A stretch of DNA of 37,324 nt. It comes from Planctomycetota bacterium. GTDB taxonomy: Bacteria; Planctomycetota; UBA8742; UBA2392. The notes under the pieces are model-generated. The model did not search any database. It was not told the origin of the DNA and saw only the letters and a program-made list of their open reading frames with translations. Within the stretch, counting starts at the first letter, position 1; the number at the start of each line of letters is the position of its first letter. The translations under genes were made by a program, and so were the position numbers. This document shows, one piece after another, positions 17,275-25,052 of this stretch. The DNA lies in NCBI GenBank assembly GCA_020847415.1, contig JADLBZ010000061.1, forward strand, positions 1 through 37,324, read 5' to 3'.

Positions 17275-19479
17275 ATGGAGGTTTTCCTGTTGCTGCGTTT
17301 GTTCATGCGCCTGCTGCTCTGGCCGTTCTACCGCCTGCGCGTGGTGCGGCCTGAGCACGTGCCGGCAACGGGCGGGGCGCTGCTGGTGGGCAACCATGTC
17401 AGCTTCCTGGACGGCCTGTTCGTCAACGCCGCTGTGCGCCGCCGGGTGCGCTTCATCGTGGCGGAGAGCTACTACCGGCACCCGCTGCTCAAACCTTTCA
17501 TGAAGTGGCTGGGCTGCATCCCCATCCGCAGCACGGGCGGGCCGCGTTCGATTCTGCGCAGCCTGCAGCAGGCCGGAGAGGCGCTGGACCGGGGCGAGGT
17601 AGTCTGCATCTTCGCCGAGGGCGAGATCACCCGTACCGGCAGCCTGCTGCCCTTCAGGCGCGGCATCGAGCGCATTGCCCGCGACCGCAAAACCCCCATC
17701 ATCCCGCTGCAGATTGACGGCGCCTGGGGCAGCATCTTCAGCTACGCGGGCGGGCGCGTGCTGGGCCACCTGCCGCGCCGCCTGCCGCGGCCGGTGACCA
17801 TTCTGTTCGGCGCGCCCCTGCCCGCGGAAACGCCCATTGCCCAGATTCGCGACGCGGTGGCCGGCCTTGGCACCGAGGCCTGGCTGTTGCGCCAGCACGG
17901 CATGCAGCCGCTGGATTACAGCGTGCTGAAGGGGTGCCGGCGTCATCGCTTCCGGCTGGCCATGGCAGACCCCGTGCGCGGGGAGATTTCGTGGCTGAAG
18001 GCCCTGACCGGCACGATTGCGCTGGCGCGGGTGCTGCGGGGCGTGTGGGGCGACCAGCGCGCTGTGGGCTTCCTGCTGCCGCCCAGCATCGGCGGGGCAT
18101 TGGCCAACTTGGCGGCCATGCTGACCAGCCGCGTGGTCTGCAACCTCAACTACACCACCGGCAAGGCGGGCATGGAGATTGCCTGCCGCCAGGCGGGCCT
18201 GAAGACGGTGCTGACCAGCAGCCAGTTCCTGCAGAAGGCAAACCTGCAAGCGCCGGAGGGCGTGGAAGTGGTGATGCTGGACGACATCGCCAAACGCGTG
18301 ACCTCGGGCGGGCGCATCTTTGCCCTGCTGCTGGCGTTGTTCGCGCCGTTGTGGCTGGTGCGCAGCCTGACCGGTGCCCTGCGCCGCCCAACGGTGGACG
18401 ACACGGCCTTCCTGATCTTCAGCAGCGGCAGCACGGGCGAACCCAAGGGTGTTGAGCTGTCCCACGCCAACGTGCTGTCCAACGTGGAGGGGGCCTGCCA
18501 GGTCCTGGACTTCGGGCCCCACGACCGCGTGCTGCACATGCTGCCCTTCTTTCATGCCTTCGGGAACCTGCTGCTGTGGGCGGGCGTGCATCTGGGTGCG
18601 TCGCTGGTGTTCCTGCCCAACCCGCTGGATGCCGAGGCCGTGGGTGATATGGCCGAGGGATACTCGGCGACCATCCTGGTGGGCACACCCACCTTCCTGC
18701 AGCTCTACATGAAACGCTGCCAGCCCGGGCAGTTCGGCAGCCTGCGCATGGTGGTGGCGGGAGCCGAGAAGTTGCCGCAGGCCTTCGCCCGGGCGTTTGA
18801 GGCGCACTTCGGCATCGCGATCCTGGAGGGTTACGGCTGTACGGAGTGCTCGCCGGTGGTGGCGGTGAATACCCCCGATTTTCGCGGCCCCGGCATCTTC
18901 CAGAAGGGCAACCGGCCGGGCAGCGTGGGGCGGCCCTTTCCTGTCGTCAGCGTGCGCGTGATTCACCCGGACACCGGCGAGCCCTTGCCCATGGGAGAAG
19001 CCGGCATGCTGCTGGTGCGCGGGCCCAACGTGATGAAGGGCTACCTGGGCCGCGCCGACCTGACCGCCAGGGTGATCGCGGACGGCTGGTACACCACGGG
19101 CGACATCGCGCGCCTGGATGAGGACGGCTTCATCACCATCACCGACAGGCTCTCGCGCTTCTCCAAGATCGGCGGCGAAATGGTGCCCCACGGCAAGGTG
19201 GAAGATGCCCTGCACGCCGTGCTTGAAGCAACCGAGCAGGTGTTTGCCGTGACTGCGGTGCCCGACGACGCCAAGGGCGAGCGGCTGGTGGTGGTGCACT
19301 GCCACCGTGAGGCAGCCGTGGAGGTGTGGGTGAAAGAGCTGCAGGCCCGCGGGCTGCCCAACCTGTTCATTCCCAAGCCGCGCGACTTTGTCTGCGTGGA
19401 AGCCCTGCCCGTGCTGGGCAGCGGCAAGCTGGACCTGCGCGCCCTGAAGCAGCTTGCCTTGCAGAGCGTTGCCCGCTGA
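17275..19479 (+). CDS. aas: Bifunctional lysophospholipid acyltransferase / acyl-ACP synthetase (Aas-like)
   Basis: The 734-aa protein fuses two enzymes. Residues about 1-215 are a PlsC-type acyltransferase, with the HX4D motif NHVSFLD at 40-46 and FAEGEITRTG near 114. The rest is an adenylate-forming acyl-activating enzyme. Its P-loop SSGSTGEPKG is near 383-392, followed by GYGCTECSP and the GWYTTGDIAR and SRFSKIGGEMV segments. E. coli Aas (719 aa) has the same order and recycles lysophosphatidylethanolamine at the inner membrane. Hydrophobic stretches at the N terminus and around residue 345 fit membrane attachment. The promoter is directly upstream and the mRNA is predicted leaderless. ubiB follows about 50 bases later. 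Activation of free fatty acids for lipid remodelling is the likely role. Confidence 0.9.
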   Translation: MEVFLLLRLFMRLLLWPFYRLRVVRPEHVPATGGALLVGNHVSFLDGLFVNAAVRRRVRFIVAESYYRHPLLKPFMKWLGCIPIRSTGGPRSILRSLQQAGEALDRGEVVCIFAEGEITRTGSLLPFRRGIERIARDRKTPIIPLQIDGAWGSIFSYAGGRVLGHLPRRLPRPVTILFGAPLPAETPIAQIRDAVAGLGTEAWLLRQHGMQPLDYSVLKGCRRHRFRLAMADPVRGEISWLKALTGTIALARVLRGVWGDQRAVGFLLPPSIGGALANLAAMLTSRVVCNLNYTTGKAGMEIACRQAGLKTVLTSSQFLQKANLQAPEGVEVVMLDDIAKRVTSGGRIFALLLALFAPLWLVRSLTGALRRPTVDDTAFLIFSSGSTGEPKGVELSHANVLSNVEGACQVLDFGPHDRVLHMLPFFHAFGNLLLWAGVHLGASLVFLPNPLDAEAVGDMAEGYSATILVGTPTFLQLYMKRCQPGQFGSLRMVVAGAEKLPQAFARAFEAHFGIAILEGYGCTECSPVVAVNTPDFRGPGIFQKGNRPGSVGRPFPVVSVRVIHPDTGEPLPMGEAGMLLVRGPNVMKGYLGRADLTARVIADGWYTTGDIARLDEDGFITITDRLSRFSKIGGEMVPHGKVEDALHAVLEATEQVFAVTAVPDDAKGERLVVVHCHREAAVEVWVKELQARGLPNLFIPKPRDFVCVEALPVLGSGKLDLRALKQLALQSVAR

Positions 19480-19532
19480 TCGCGCCGGGTGGCAGGTGCA
19501 TGCGGGACCCGATCGTGTCAGAATGCGCGCCA

Positions 19533-21200
19533 ATGAAGATCTCGCTCAAGCCGCAGCACCTGAAGCGATACAAGCAGATCGCCTCGATCATGCTGCGCTT
19601 CGGCTTTTCCGAGCTGGTGCGCAGCAGCGGCCTGGAAGAGCTGCTGGGCGACGAGCTGGGCCGCTTCACCCAGCGCGCGCACCCCAAGCCCGCCGAGTTC
19701 GTTCGCGAGCTCGAGGAAATGGGCCCCACCTTCGTGAAGCTGGGCCAGACGCTGAGCACCCGCGGCGACCTGCTGCCGCCTGAGTACATCGCGGCGCTGG
19801 CCACCCTGCAGGACCGCGTTGGGCCGGTGCCCTACGAGCAGATCGAGCAGGTGCTTCACGAGGAATTCGGCCGCGAGGTTTCGCGCGTCTTCCTTACCTT
19901 TGAACCGGCCCCCCTGGCTTCCGCCTCCTTGGGCCAGGTCCATGCCGCCACCCTGCCCGACGGCCGCAAGGTGGCAGTCAAGGTGCAGCGCCCCGGCATT
20001 CGGGCGCGGCTGGCCGACGACCTGGATGTGCTGGACGAGGTTGCCGGGGTACTGGAGTCGCTGACCGAGTTTGCTGAGCGCTATCGCTTCCGGGGCATCG
20101 TGGAGGAGTTCCGGCGCACCCTGATGCGCGAGTTGAACTACACGACAGAGGCCGCCAACCTGCGCGCCCTGGGCGTGAACCTGCGCGAATTTGCCGACAT
20201 CTTTGTGCCGCAGCCCGTGGACGAGTTCTGCACGCCGCGCGTGCTGACCATGAACTTCGTGGACGGCCGCAAGATCACCACACTGACCGACGCCGACCGT
20301 GCCGGGCTGGACGGGATGAAGCTGGCCGACGAGTTGCAGAAGGCCTACATGAAGCAGATCTGCATTGACGGCTTCTTTCATGCCGACCCGCACCCCGGCA
20401 ACGTGATGCTGATGCCCGACGGGCGCCTGGCCCTGCTGGACCTGGGCATGGTGGGTCGCCTGACGCCCGAGATGCGCGAGCGGCTGTTGCGGCTGTTGAT
20501 TGCCCTTGGAGAAGGGCGTCCTGAGACTGCGGCGGACCTGGCGGTCAAGATCGGCCATCCCGGCCGCGGCTTTGACGAGACGACCTTTCGCAGCCGCCTG
20601 AAAACTCTGGTCAGCGCCAACCAGGGCGAGGCCATCGGCCAGATTCACCTGGGGCGCGTGATCATTGAGCTGGCCCGCATGGCCGGCGATTGCGGCATGC
20701 ACCCGCCCGGCGAGCTGACCATGCTGGGCAAGGCGCTGATGAGCCTGGACGAACTGGGCCGTTGCCTCGCCCCGACCTTTGACCCCTACGAAAGCGTGCG
20801 CAAGGGGGCCATCCCGCTGGTGCTGCAAACCCTGAAGCAGGGCGTGACCGCCACGGGTGCCGTGGCGCGCATGCTGGAAGTGAACGAGTTTGCCCGCGAG
20901 CTGCCGGCCCGCGTGAACAAGATTCTCGACCGCGTAGCGGACAACCGCCTGGAGCTGCGCGTGCGCAGCTTTGACGAGCAGGAACTGATCGGCGGCCTGC
21001 AGAAGGTGGCCAACCGCATTGCCCAGGGGCTGGTGATTGCCGCCATGATTGTGGGGGCTGCCAGCCTGATGGGCGTGAAGACCGAGTTCACGATCTTTGG
21101 CTACCCGGGATTCGCGATCCTGCTGTTCCTGGGCGCCATGGGCGGGGGCATTGCCCTGGTGTGGGACATCATGCGCCACGACCGCCGCAAGCGCCGGTGA
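19533..21200 (+). CDS. ubiB: UbiB/ABC1-family atypical protein kinase-like ATPase
   Basis: The 555-aa product shows the UbiB hallmarks in order. These are the KxGQ motif (FVKLGQTLSTR), the Ala-rich nucleotide loop (ASASLGQVH), the Lys of VAVKVQRPG, the HADPHPGN catalytic segment and the LDLGMVGRL metal site. Two hydrophobic helices sit at the C terminus. The family supports ubiquinone or other isoprenoid-quinone synthesis and membrane lipid homeostasis. The start at 19533 gives MKISLKPQHLKRY, typical of the family. An in-frame ATG at 19500 would add 11 residues and has a nearby GGCAGG, so the exact start is uncertain. It follows aas on the same strand and converges with the hot-dog gene, with no terminator visible in the 86-base gap. 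Confidence 0.9.
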   Translation: MKISLKPQHLKRYKQIASIMLRFGFSELVRSSGLEELLGDELGRFTQRAHPKPAEFVRELEEMGPTFVKLGQTLSTRGDLLPPEYIAALATLQDRVGPVPYEQIEQVLHEEFGREVSRVFLTFEPAPLASASLGQVHAATLPDGRKVAVKVQRPGIRARLADDLDVLDEVAGVLESLTEFAERYRFRGIVEEFRRTLMRELNYTTEAANLRALGVNLREFADIFVPQPVDEFCTPRVLTMNFVDGRKITTLTDADRAGLDGMKLADELQKAYMKQICIDGFFHADPHPGNVMLMPDGRLALLDLGMVGRLTPEMRERLLRLLIALGEGRPETAADLAVKIGHPGRGFDETTFRSRLKTLVSANQGEAIGQIHLGRVIIELARMAGDCGMHPPGELTMLGKALMSLDELGRCLAPTFDPYESVRKGAIPLVLQTLKQGVTATGAVARMLEVNEFARELPARVNKILDRVADNRLELRVRSFDEQELIGGLQKVANRIAQGLVIAAMIVGAASLMGVKTEFTIFGYPGFAILLFLGAMGGGIALVWDIMRHDRRKRR

Positions 21201-21286
21201 TTGGCCGCGCGCTGCCCGGCCCTGCCGCCGGCGTCCGTCGCGTTACTTCGCCGACTTCGCGTCAACGCTGTGGCTGTTGCCGGTTG

Positions 21287-21661
21287 CTATTCCGGCTCCG
21301 GCACAACGCGCAGGACCAGCTCCGAGACTTCCGTGTCGCCGTCGTGCAGGCTGGCGCGCACCCGCGTGCGGCCGGGCTCGGGGGCGTCCACCACAAGCTG
21401 CAAGGCCAGCTCAACGCCCGGGCCGGTGGGGCTCTGGAACTTCGCCCGTGTCACCTCGGCCAGCCGCTGCGGGCCGCCCAGCAGCAGGCCGGCAAAGTGT
21501 ACCGCGGCTGCCACCTGCACCACGGCGGGCAGCACGGGCCGCTCCGGAAAGTGGCCCTGGAAGAAGAACTCGCGGCCGCTGAAGCACAGCCGAGCGCGCA
21601 AGCTGTTGCCCTCCGGCTGAACAGCAAGCGTGGCATGCTGCAGCTCTGCGCCCACGTTCAC
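21287..21661 (-). CDS. FabZ/ApeI-like hot-dog 3-hydroxyacyl dehydratase
   Basis: The true start is the GTG at 21661, which overlaps the stop of the upstream lipoprotein gene as GTGA. AGGGAG lies 5 bases before it. The track's 218-aa version adds 94 residues of shadow sequence. The resulting 124-aa protein has the dehydratase signature GHFPERPVLP, with candidate catalytic His37. It is short like ApeI, the dehydratase-like partner of aryl-polyene synthesis, and like FabZ. It is the last gene of a three-gene operon with an MMPL exporter and a DUF3261/LolA-like lipoprotein, a trio also found in aryl-polyene-type clusters. Dehydration or thioester handling of an ACP-bound acyl chain is inferred. 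Confidence 0.8.
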   Translation of the reverse strand: MNVGAELQHATLAVQPEGNSLRARLCFSGREFFFQGHFPERPVLPAVVQVAAAVHFAGLLLGGPQRLAEVTRAKFQSPTGPGVELALQLVVDAPEPGRTRVRASLHDGDTEVSELVLRVVPEPE

Positions 21662-22374
21662 GGCTTCTCCCTGTGCGCAAAGACCTTGACCGGCCATGGG
21701 GTGGGGCGCTCGGTGAACTCGGTGATGCGGATGGTCAGCTTGTAGGGAGGGCCTTTGCTTTCGCGGCCGGTCTCGCGCAGCACGATCACCTCGGGCCGGT
21801 TGCGTTTCCACTCGTACTGGTTTACGCGATAGGCGCGCCTGCCGCCCAGGAAGAGCTCGTACTCGTCCACGGCGGGCGGTTGTCCGACCATGGTGATGCG
21901 CTGGGTGGAGCCGGTCGTGCGCAGTTGCAGCCTCGCGCCGCACTCGCCGGCCTCGAACTCGGCCGTGGCGGCAGGAGTTGCCGCGGCCAGGAACACGCGG
22001 CGGATGTCGCGGGCGATGTTCTGCAGCACGGCGTCCTGCATGTCGTCGGCGGCAAAGATGGTTCGCGTGGCGTCGCCGTCGCCCACCAGCTCAAACACCT
22101 TCAGGCCCTGCTCGGTCATGCCCTGCAGGCGGAAGCGGCCGGGACGTTGCACGACCAGATAGCCCACCAGGGTGCGCGTCACCGGCCCGAAGTCCAGGGT
22201 CACCGTCTGCACGCACTTGAACTGGGCGGGCCAGCGGTCATTGAAGGCCGCGGTTGCGGCCTCTGCCGTCAGGCCGGGGGCCGGCGCCTCGGGCGCGCGG
22301 CGATAGGGGTCCACCTCGGCACAGCCGCATAGCAGCGCCAACAACGCCAGGCAGAGCCAAGTTGTCCTAGCCAT
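21658..22374 (-). CDS. Outer-membrane-type lipoprotein, DUF3261/LolA-like
   Basis: The 238-aa protein starts with a lipoprotein signal (MARTTWLCLALLALLCGC), Cys18 being the probable lipidated residue. The mature part has beta-strand character, with TRTLVGYLVVQRPGRFRLQG and LKVFELVGDG. This resembles the incomplete-barrel proteins of the LolA/DUF3261 type that carry or sense lipids between membranes. The start lies inside the 3' end of the MMPL gene (8-bp overlap) and the stop overlaps the hot-dog gene start, so all three are translationally coupled. Together with the exporter it probably handles a lipid-like product at the outer membrane. The DUF3261 assignment is from pattern and context, not a search. 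Confidence 0.7.
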   Translation of the reverse strand: MARTTWLCLALLALLCGCAEVDPYRRAPEAPAPGLTAEAATAAFNDRWPAQFKCVQTVTLDFGPVTRTLVGYLVVQRPGRFRLQGMTEQGLKVFELVGDGDATRTIFAADDMQDAVLQNIARDIRRVFLAAATPAATAEFEAGECGARLQLRTTGSTQRITMVGQPPAVDEYELFLGGRRAYRVNQYEWKRNRPEVIVLRETGRESKGPPYKLTIRITEFTERPTPWPVKVFAHREKP

Positions 22375-24832
22375 GCCTGGTCTCCGGTCCGGCTGTCCAC
22401 TCCAGCAGGGTGGGCACGACGAACAACGTCAGCAGCAGGGCTGTGGTCACGCCGATGCCGGTCGTCACGCCCACGCTGAACAGCGCCGGGTGTCCGGCCA
22501 TGGCCAGTGTGCCAAAGCCGAACAACGTGGTCAGTGCCGCCAGCAGCACGCCGGCACCCGCGTCGCGCAGCCGTCTCGCGGCTTCTACCGCGCCGCCCGC
22601 GCCGCGCCATGTCTGCACATAGAAGATGCCGTAGTCAATGCCAAGCCCGGCAATGAACACCGTGAGCAGCGTGTTGATGATGTTGAAGGGAATGCCCAGC
22701 AACCCCATCAGCCCCAGCGTGCAGACCATGCCGCCGGCCACGGGCACCAGCGCGATCAGCATGTCGGCCAGGCGCGCAAACGTGAACCACAGGATGACTA
22801 CCACCAGCAGCAGCGAGAGCCCGCCCATCAGCAGCAGGTCGCGCCGGATCAGTTGCACGATGCGCCCCACGAACGAGGCCTTGTTCAGCACCAGCGCCGC
22901 GGGCACGCGCGCGTGCAGCTCGCCGATCTGGCGCTCGTCCATGACAGCCACGGCGCCGCTGAACACCCGCCCGTCGCGCTCCGAGATGAAGTTGCCCAGC
23001 AGCGTCCACACCGGCCGCTTGCGGATCTGCTCGGGTTGCAGCAGGGCGGGGTCGTGCCCCGGCGACACCGTCTGCCACAGCGAAGCAAAACCCTTCTCCA
23101 CCTGCGCGGCCTTGAACGAAAACGACGCGCCGGTGTCGGGGCGCCGGGCACAAGCCGCGGTCATGGCGGTCTTGAGGTCGGCAAGGCGCGCCTGTGTCCA
23201 GAAGCCGCGCCAGCGCAGCAGGTTCTCTTGTTGCGTCAGCGTGCTGGGCAGGACCCAGGCCGCGGACTCGAACTTGACGCCCATGGCGTGCAACTCGCGG
23301 GCCGCCAGGTCGCCCTCGCGCAGCGCCCCTTCCAGCGTGTCGGCCCCGCTGATTGCCAGGGTGCGGCGCAGCGTCTCCTGCCCGAAGGCGGTCTGGATGG
23401 CGGCTTCGGCGGCGCGGGTGCGGGCGCTCTTGCCGTCCAGGTTGGTCACGTCGCCATCAAAGCCGACGGCGGGCAAGAACGCCGCGCACAACACGGTGCC
23501 CAGCGCAAACACTGCCAGCAATGGCATCCGCGCCTTGCCCCGCGCGGCATTCAGGCCGCCCGCCAGGGCCGCGAACGGGTTGCTTGGCCGCGGGCGCGGT
23601 CCCCACTTGGCCAGCAGCTGTGGCCCGGCCAGCAGGGCAAACAGCAGCGCCCCGAACACGCCGACAGCGGCCATCTCGGCAAGCTGGTGCAAGCCGTCAA
23701 AACGCGACAGCCGCAGCATCAGGATTGCTGCCACGGTGGTCAGCATGGCCAGGAAACTCGGCACGCCCGTGTGCCCGACGGCAGCTCGCGCGCGCGGGGT
23801 GCGTTCGCCGTCCTGCCCGGCGAAGGCCGCCAGCAGGTGAATGGCGTAATCCACGGCTATGCCCAGCAGCACGGCAGAGAACCCGGCGGTGATGGCGGAC
23901 AGCCCGCCCCGCGCCCAGCCCTGGGCGCCCAGCGCCATGGCAAACCCGAACGAAACCGAAAGCAGGGGCAGCAGCACCGGCAGCAGCGAACGAAAACCCA
24001 GCACAAACAGCAGCGCAATGCCGATCACCGACGTCGCGATGGTCAGGTGCATGTCCGTGCGCAGAACCTCGGCGTTGTCCACGCTGCTGCGGTGAGCCCC
24101 GATCACGTGGGCGGACGCACCCTCGGGCAGGTCAGCCAGAAGTCCATCCACCTGGGCCATGAACTCGCGCCCGCGGCCCGTGTTGCCGGGCGGGAAGTCG
24201 GGCTCCACAAAGAGCACTGCCAGGCGGCCGTCAGGGCTCAGGATGCGACCCTGGGCGTCGGTGCGGCCGGCAAAGCCCGAGTTCAGCTTCTCGAATCGCC
24301 GCAGGGCCAGCTCATCAAAGCCGAAGGGGTCGCTGCGGAAAGTGTCCACGATCTTGATGCCCTCTTTGCCGGCCTGGGCATCCACGTACTGCTGCAGCCG
24401 CTGTTCAAACCACGGGCGGTTCAGCCGCGCGGAAAGCGCTTCTTCCATGGACTGGTCGAACAGCAACGGCAGCTTTCCTTGATAGAGCGCAAAAATCTCG
24501 TCCTGGGCCTGCTGGTCTATACGTGAAATGACCTGCTTCACCCCGGGCAGGGGTCGCAGCTTCGCGTCAAGATCGTCCACGGCCCGCGCCAGTGTGCGCG
24601 AGTCGTCGGACTCCAGCGCGATCACCATGCGGTCCAGGGTGCTGAAGCGGCTCAGGCTCAGGCGGGCCTGCGCCACCGCGGGCTCGTCGTCGGGCAGCAG
24701 GGCAAAGATGTCCTCGCTGAACTGCAGCCGTGACGCCCCAGCTGCGGCTACCAGCAGCAGCAGCGCCACGGCGGCAGCCAAGGCGAAGCGCTTGCGCGAA
24801 AGGGTGTCGAACAGCCGCAGGAAGAACTCCAT
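22367..24832 (-). CDS. MMPL/RND-superfamily exporter
   Basis: The 821-aa membrane protein has the two-fold RND layout. An N-terminal helix (ALAAAVALLLLVAAAG) is followed by a large soluble domain (about residues 35-245) and a block of helices. A second soluble domain (about 450-640) and a second helix block complete the protein. The first block includes GIAVDYAIH and the second includes GLGIDYGIFY, the conserved Asp-Tyr motifs linked to proton coupling in MMPL transporters. Such proteins export lipids, polyketide-like pigments or hydrophobic compounds. It is the first gene of the coupled operon with the lipoprotein and hot-dog dehydratase. No clear ribosome-binding site precedes the ATG. The gap upstream holds the divergent lipoprotein promoter. 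Confidence 0.9.
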   Translation of the reverse strand: MEFFLRLFDTLSRKRFALAAAVALLLLVAAAGASRLQFSEDIFALLPDDEPAVAQARLSLSRFSTLDRMVIALESDDSRTLARAVDDLDAKLRPLPGVKQVISRIDQQAQDEIFALYQGKLPLLFDQSMEEALSARLNRPWFEQRLQQYVDAQAGKEGIKIVDTFRSDPFGFDELALRRFEKLNSGFAGRTDAQGRILSPDGRLAVLFVEPDFPPGNTGRGREFMAQVDGLLADLPEGASAHVIGAHRSSVDNAEVLRTDMHLTIATSVIGIALLFVLGFRSLLPVLLPLLSVSFGFAMALGAQGWARGGLSAITAGFSAVLLGIAVDYAIHLLAAFAGQDGERTPRARAAVGHTGVPSFLAMLTTVAAILMLRLSRFDGLHQLAEMAAVGVFGALLFALLAGPQLLAKWGPRPRPSNPFAALAGGLNAARGKARMPLLAVFALGTVLCAAFLPAVGFDGDVTNLDGKSARTRAAEAAIQTAFGQETLRRTLAISGADTLEGALREGDLAARELHAMGVKFESAAWVLPSTLTQQENLLRWRGFWTQARLADLKTAMTAACARRPDTGASFSFKAAQVEKGFASLWQTVSPGHDPALLQPEQIRKRPVWTLLGNFISERDGRVFSGAVAVMDERQIGELHARVPAALVLNKASFVGRIVQLIRRDLLLMGGLSLLLVVVILWFTFARLADMLIALVPVAGGMVCTLGLMGLLGIPFNIINTLLTVFIAGLGIDYGIFYVQTWRGAGGAVEAARRLRDAGAGVLLAALTTLFGFGTLAMAGHPALFSVGVTTGIGVTTALLLTLFVVPTLLEWTAGPETRHG

Positions 24833-24890
24833 CGGCGCGATTGTGGTTTTGCGGTCGTGGGGGCGAAAGGCACCCCTTGTTGGCTGTCAG

Positions 24891-24953
24891 TTAGTGTCCA
24901 CTAAGGAATAGTACACTGGGTGCGATTTTTTCATTTGGCGGCGTTTTAGTGTC
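24891..24953 (+). promoter_or_regulatory. Operator-like repeats upstream of the Cys/Gly lipoprotein promoter
   Basis: TTAGTGTCCACTAA (24891-24904) is a palindrome with 6-bp arms. Its left half, TTAGTGTC, recurs at 24946-24953, directly against the -35 box. The spacing between copies is 55 bp, about five helical turns. This resembles a regulator binding at two sites, one full and one half. No matching regulator gene is in the window. Confidence 0.4.
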
Positions 24954-24982
24954 TTGCCCCGTAGATGTTGCACCCCTATGAT
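24954..24982 (+). promoter_or_regulatory. Sigma-70-like promoter for the Cys/Gly lipoprotein
   Basis: TTGCCC (24954-24959) and TATGAT (24977-24982) are separated by exactly 17 bases. Initiation near 24989 would give a leader of about 64 nt with AGGAG at 25041-25045 before the ATG at 25053. The region is much more AT-rich than neighbouring coding sequence. Confidence 0.6.
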
Positions 24983-25052
24983 CCCCGTCCCACACAGGTG
25001 AGCGTACAGGGGTCGCTCGAATACAGATCCATTACCCAACAGGAGTGTTGAA

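Noticed and set aside
16804-19533. 909-aa minus-strand ORF
   Set aside because: Antisense to acpH and aas with shadow composition.
19518-21179. 553-aa minus-strand ORF
   Set aside because: Antisense shadow of ubiB.
22373-24526. 717-aa plus-strand ORF
   Set aside because: Antisense shadow of the MMPL exporter; Gln/His/Arg-rich with no membrane segments.
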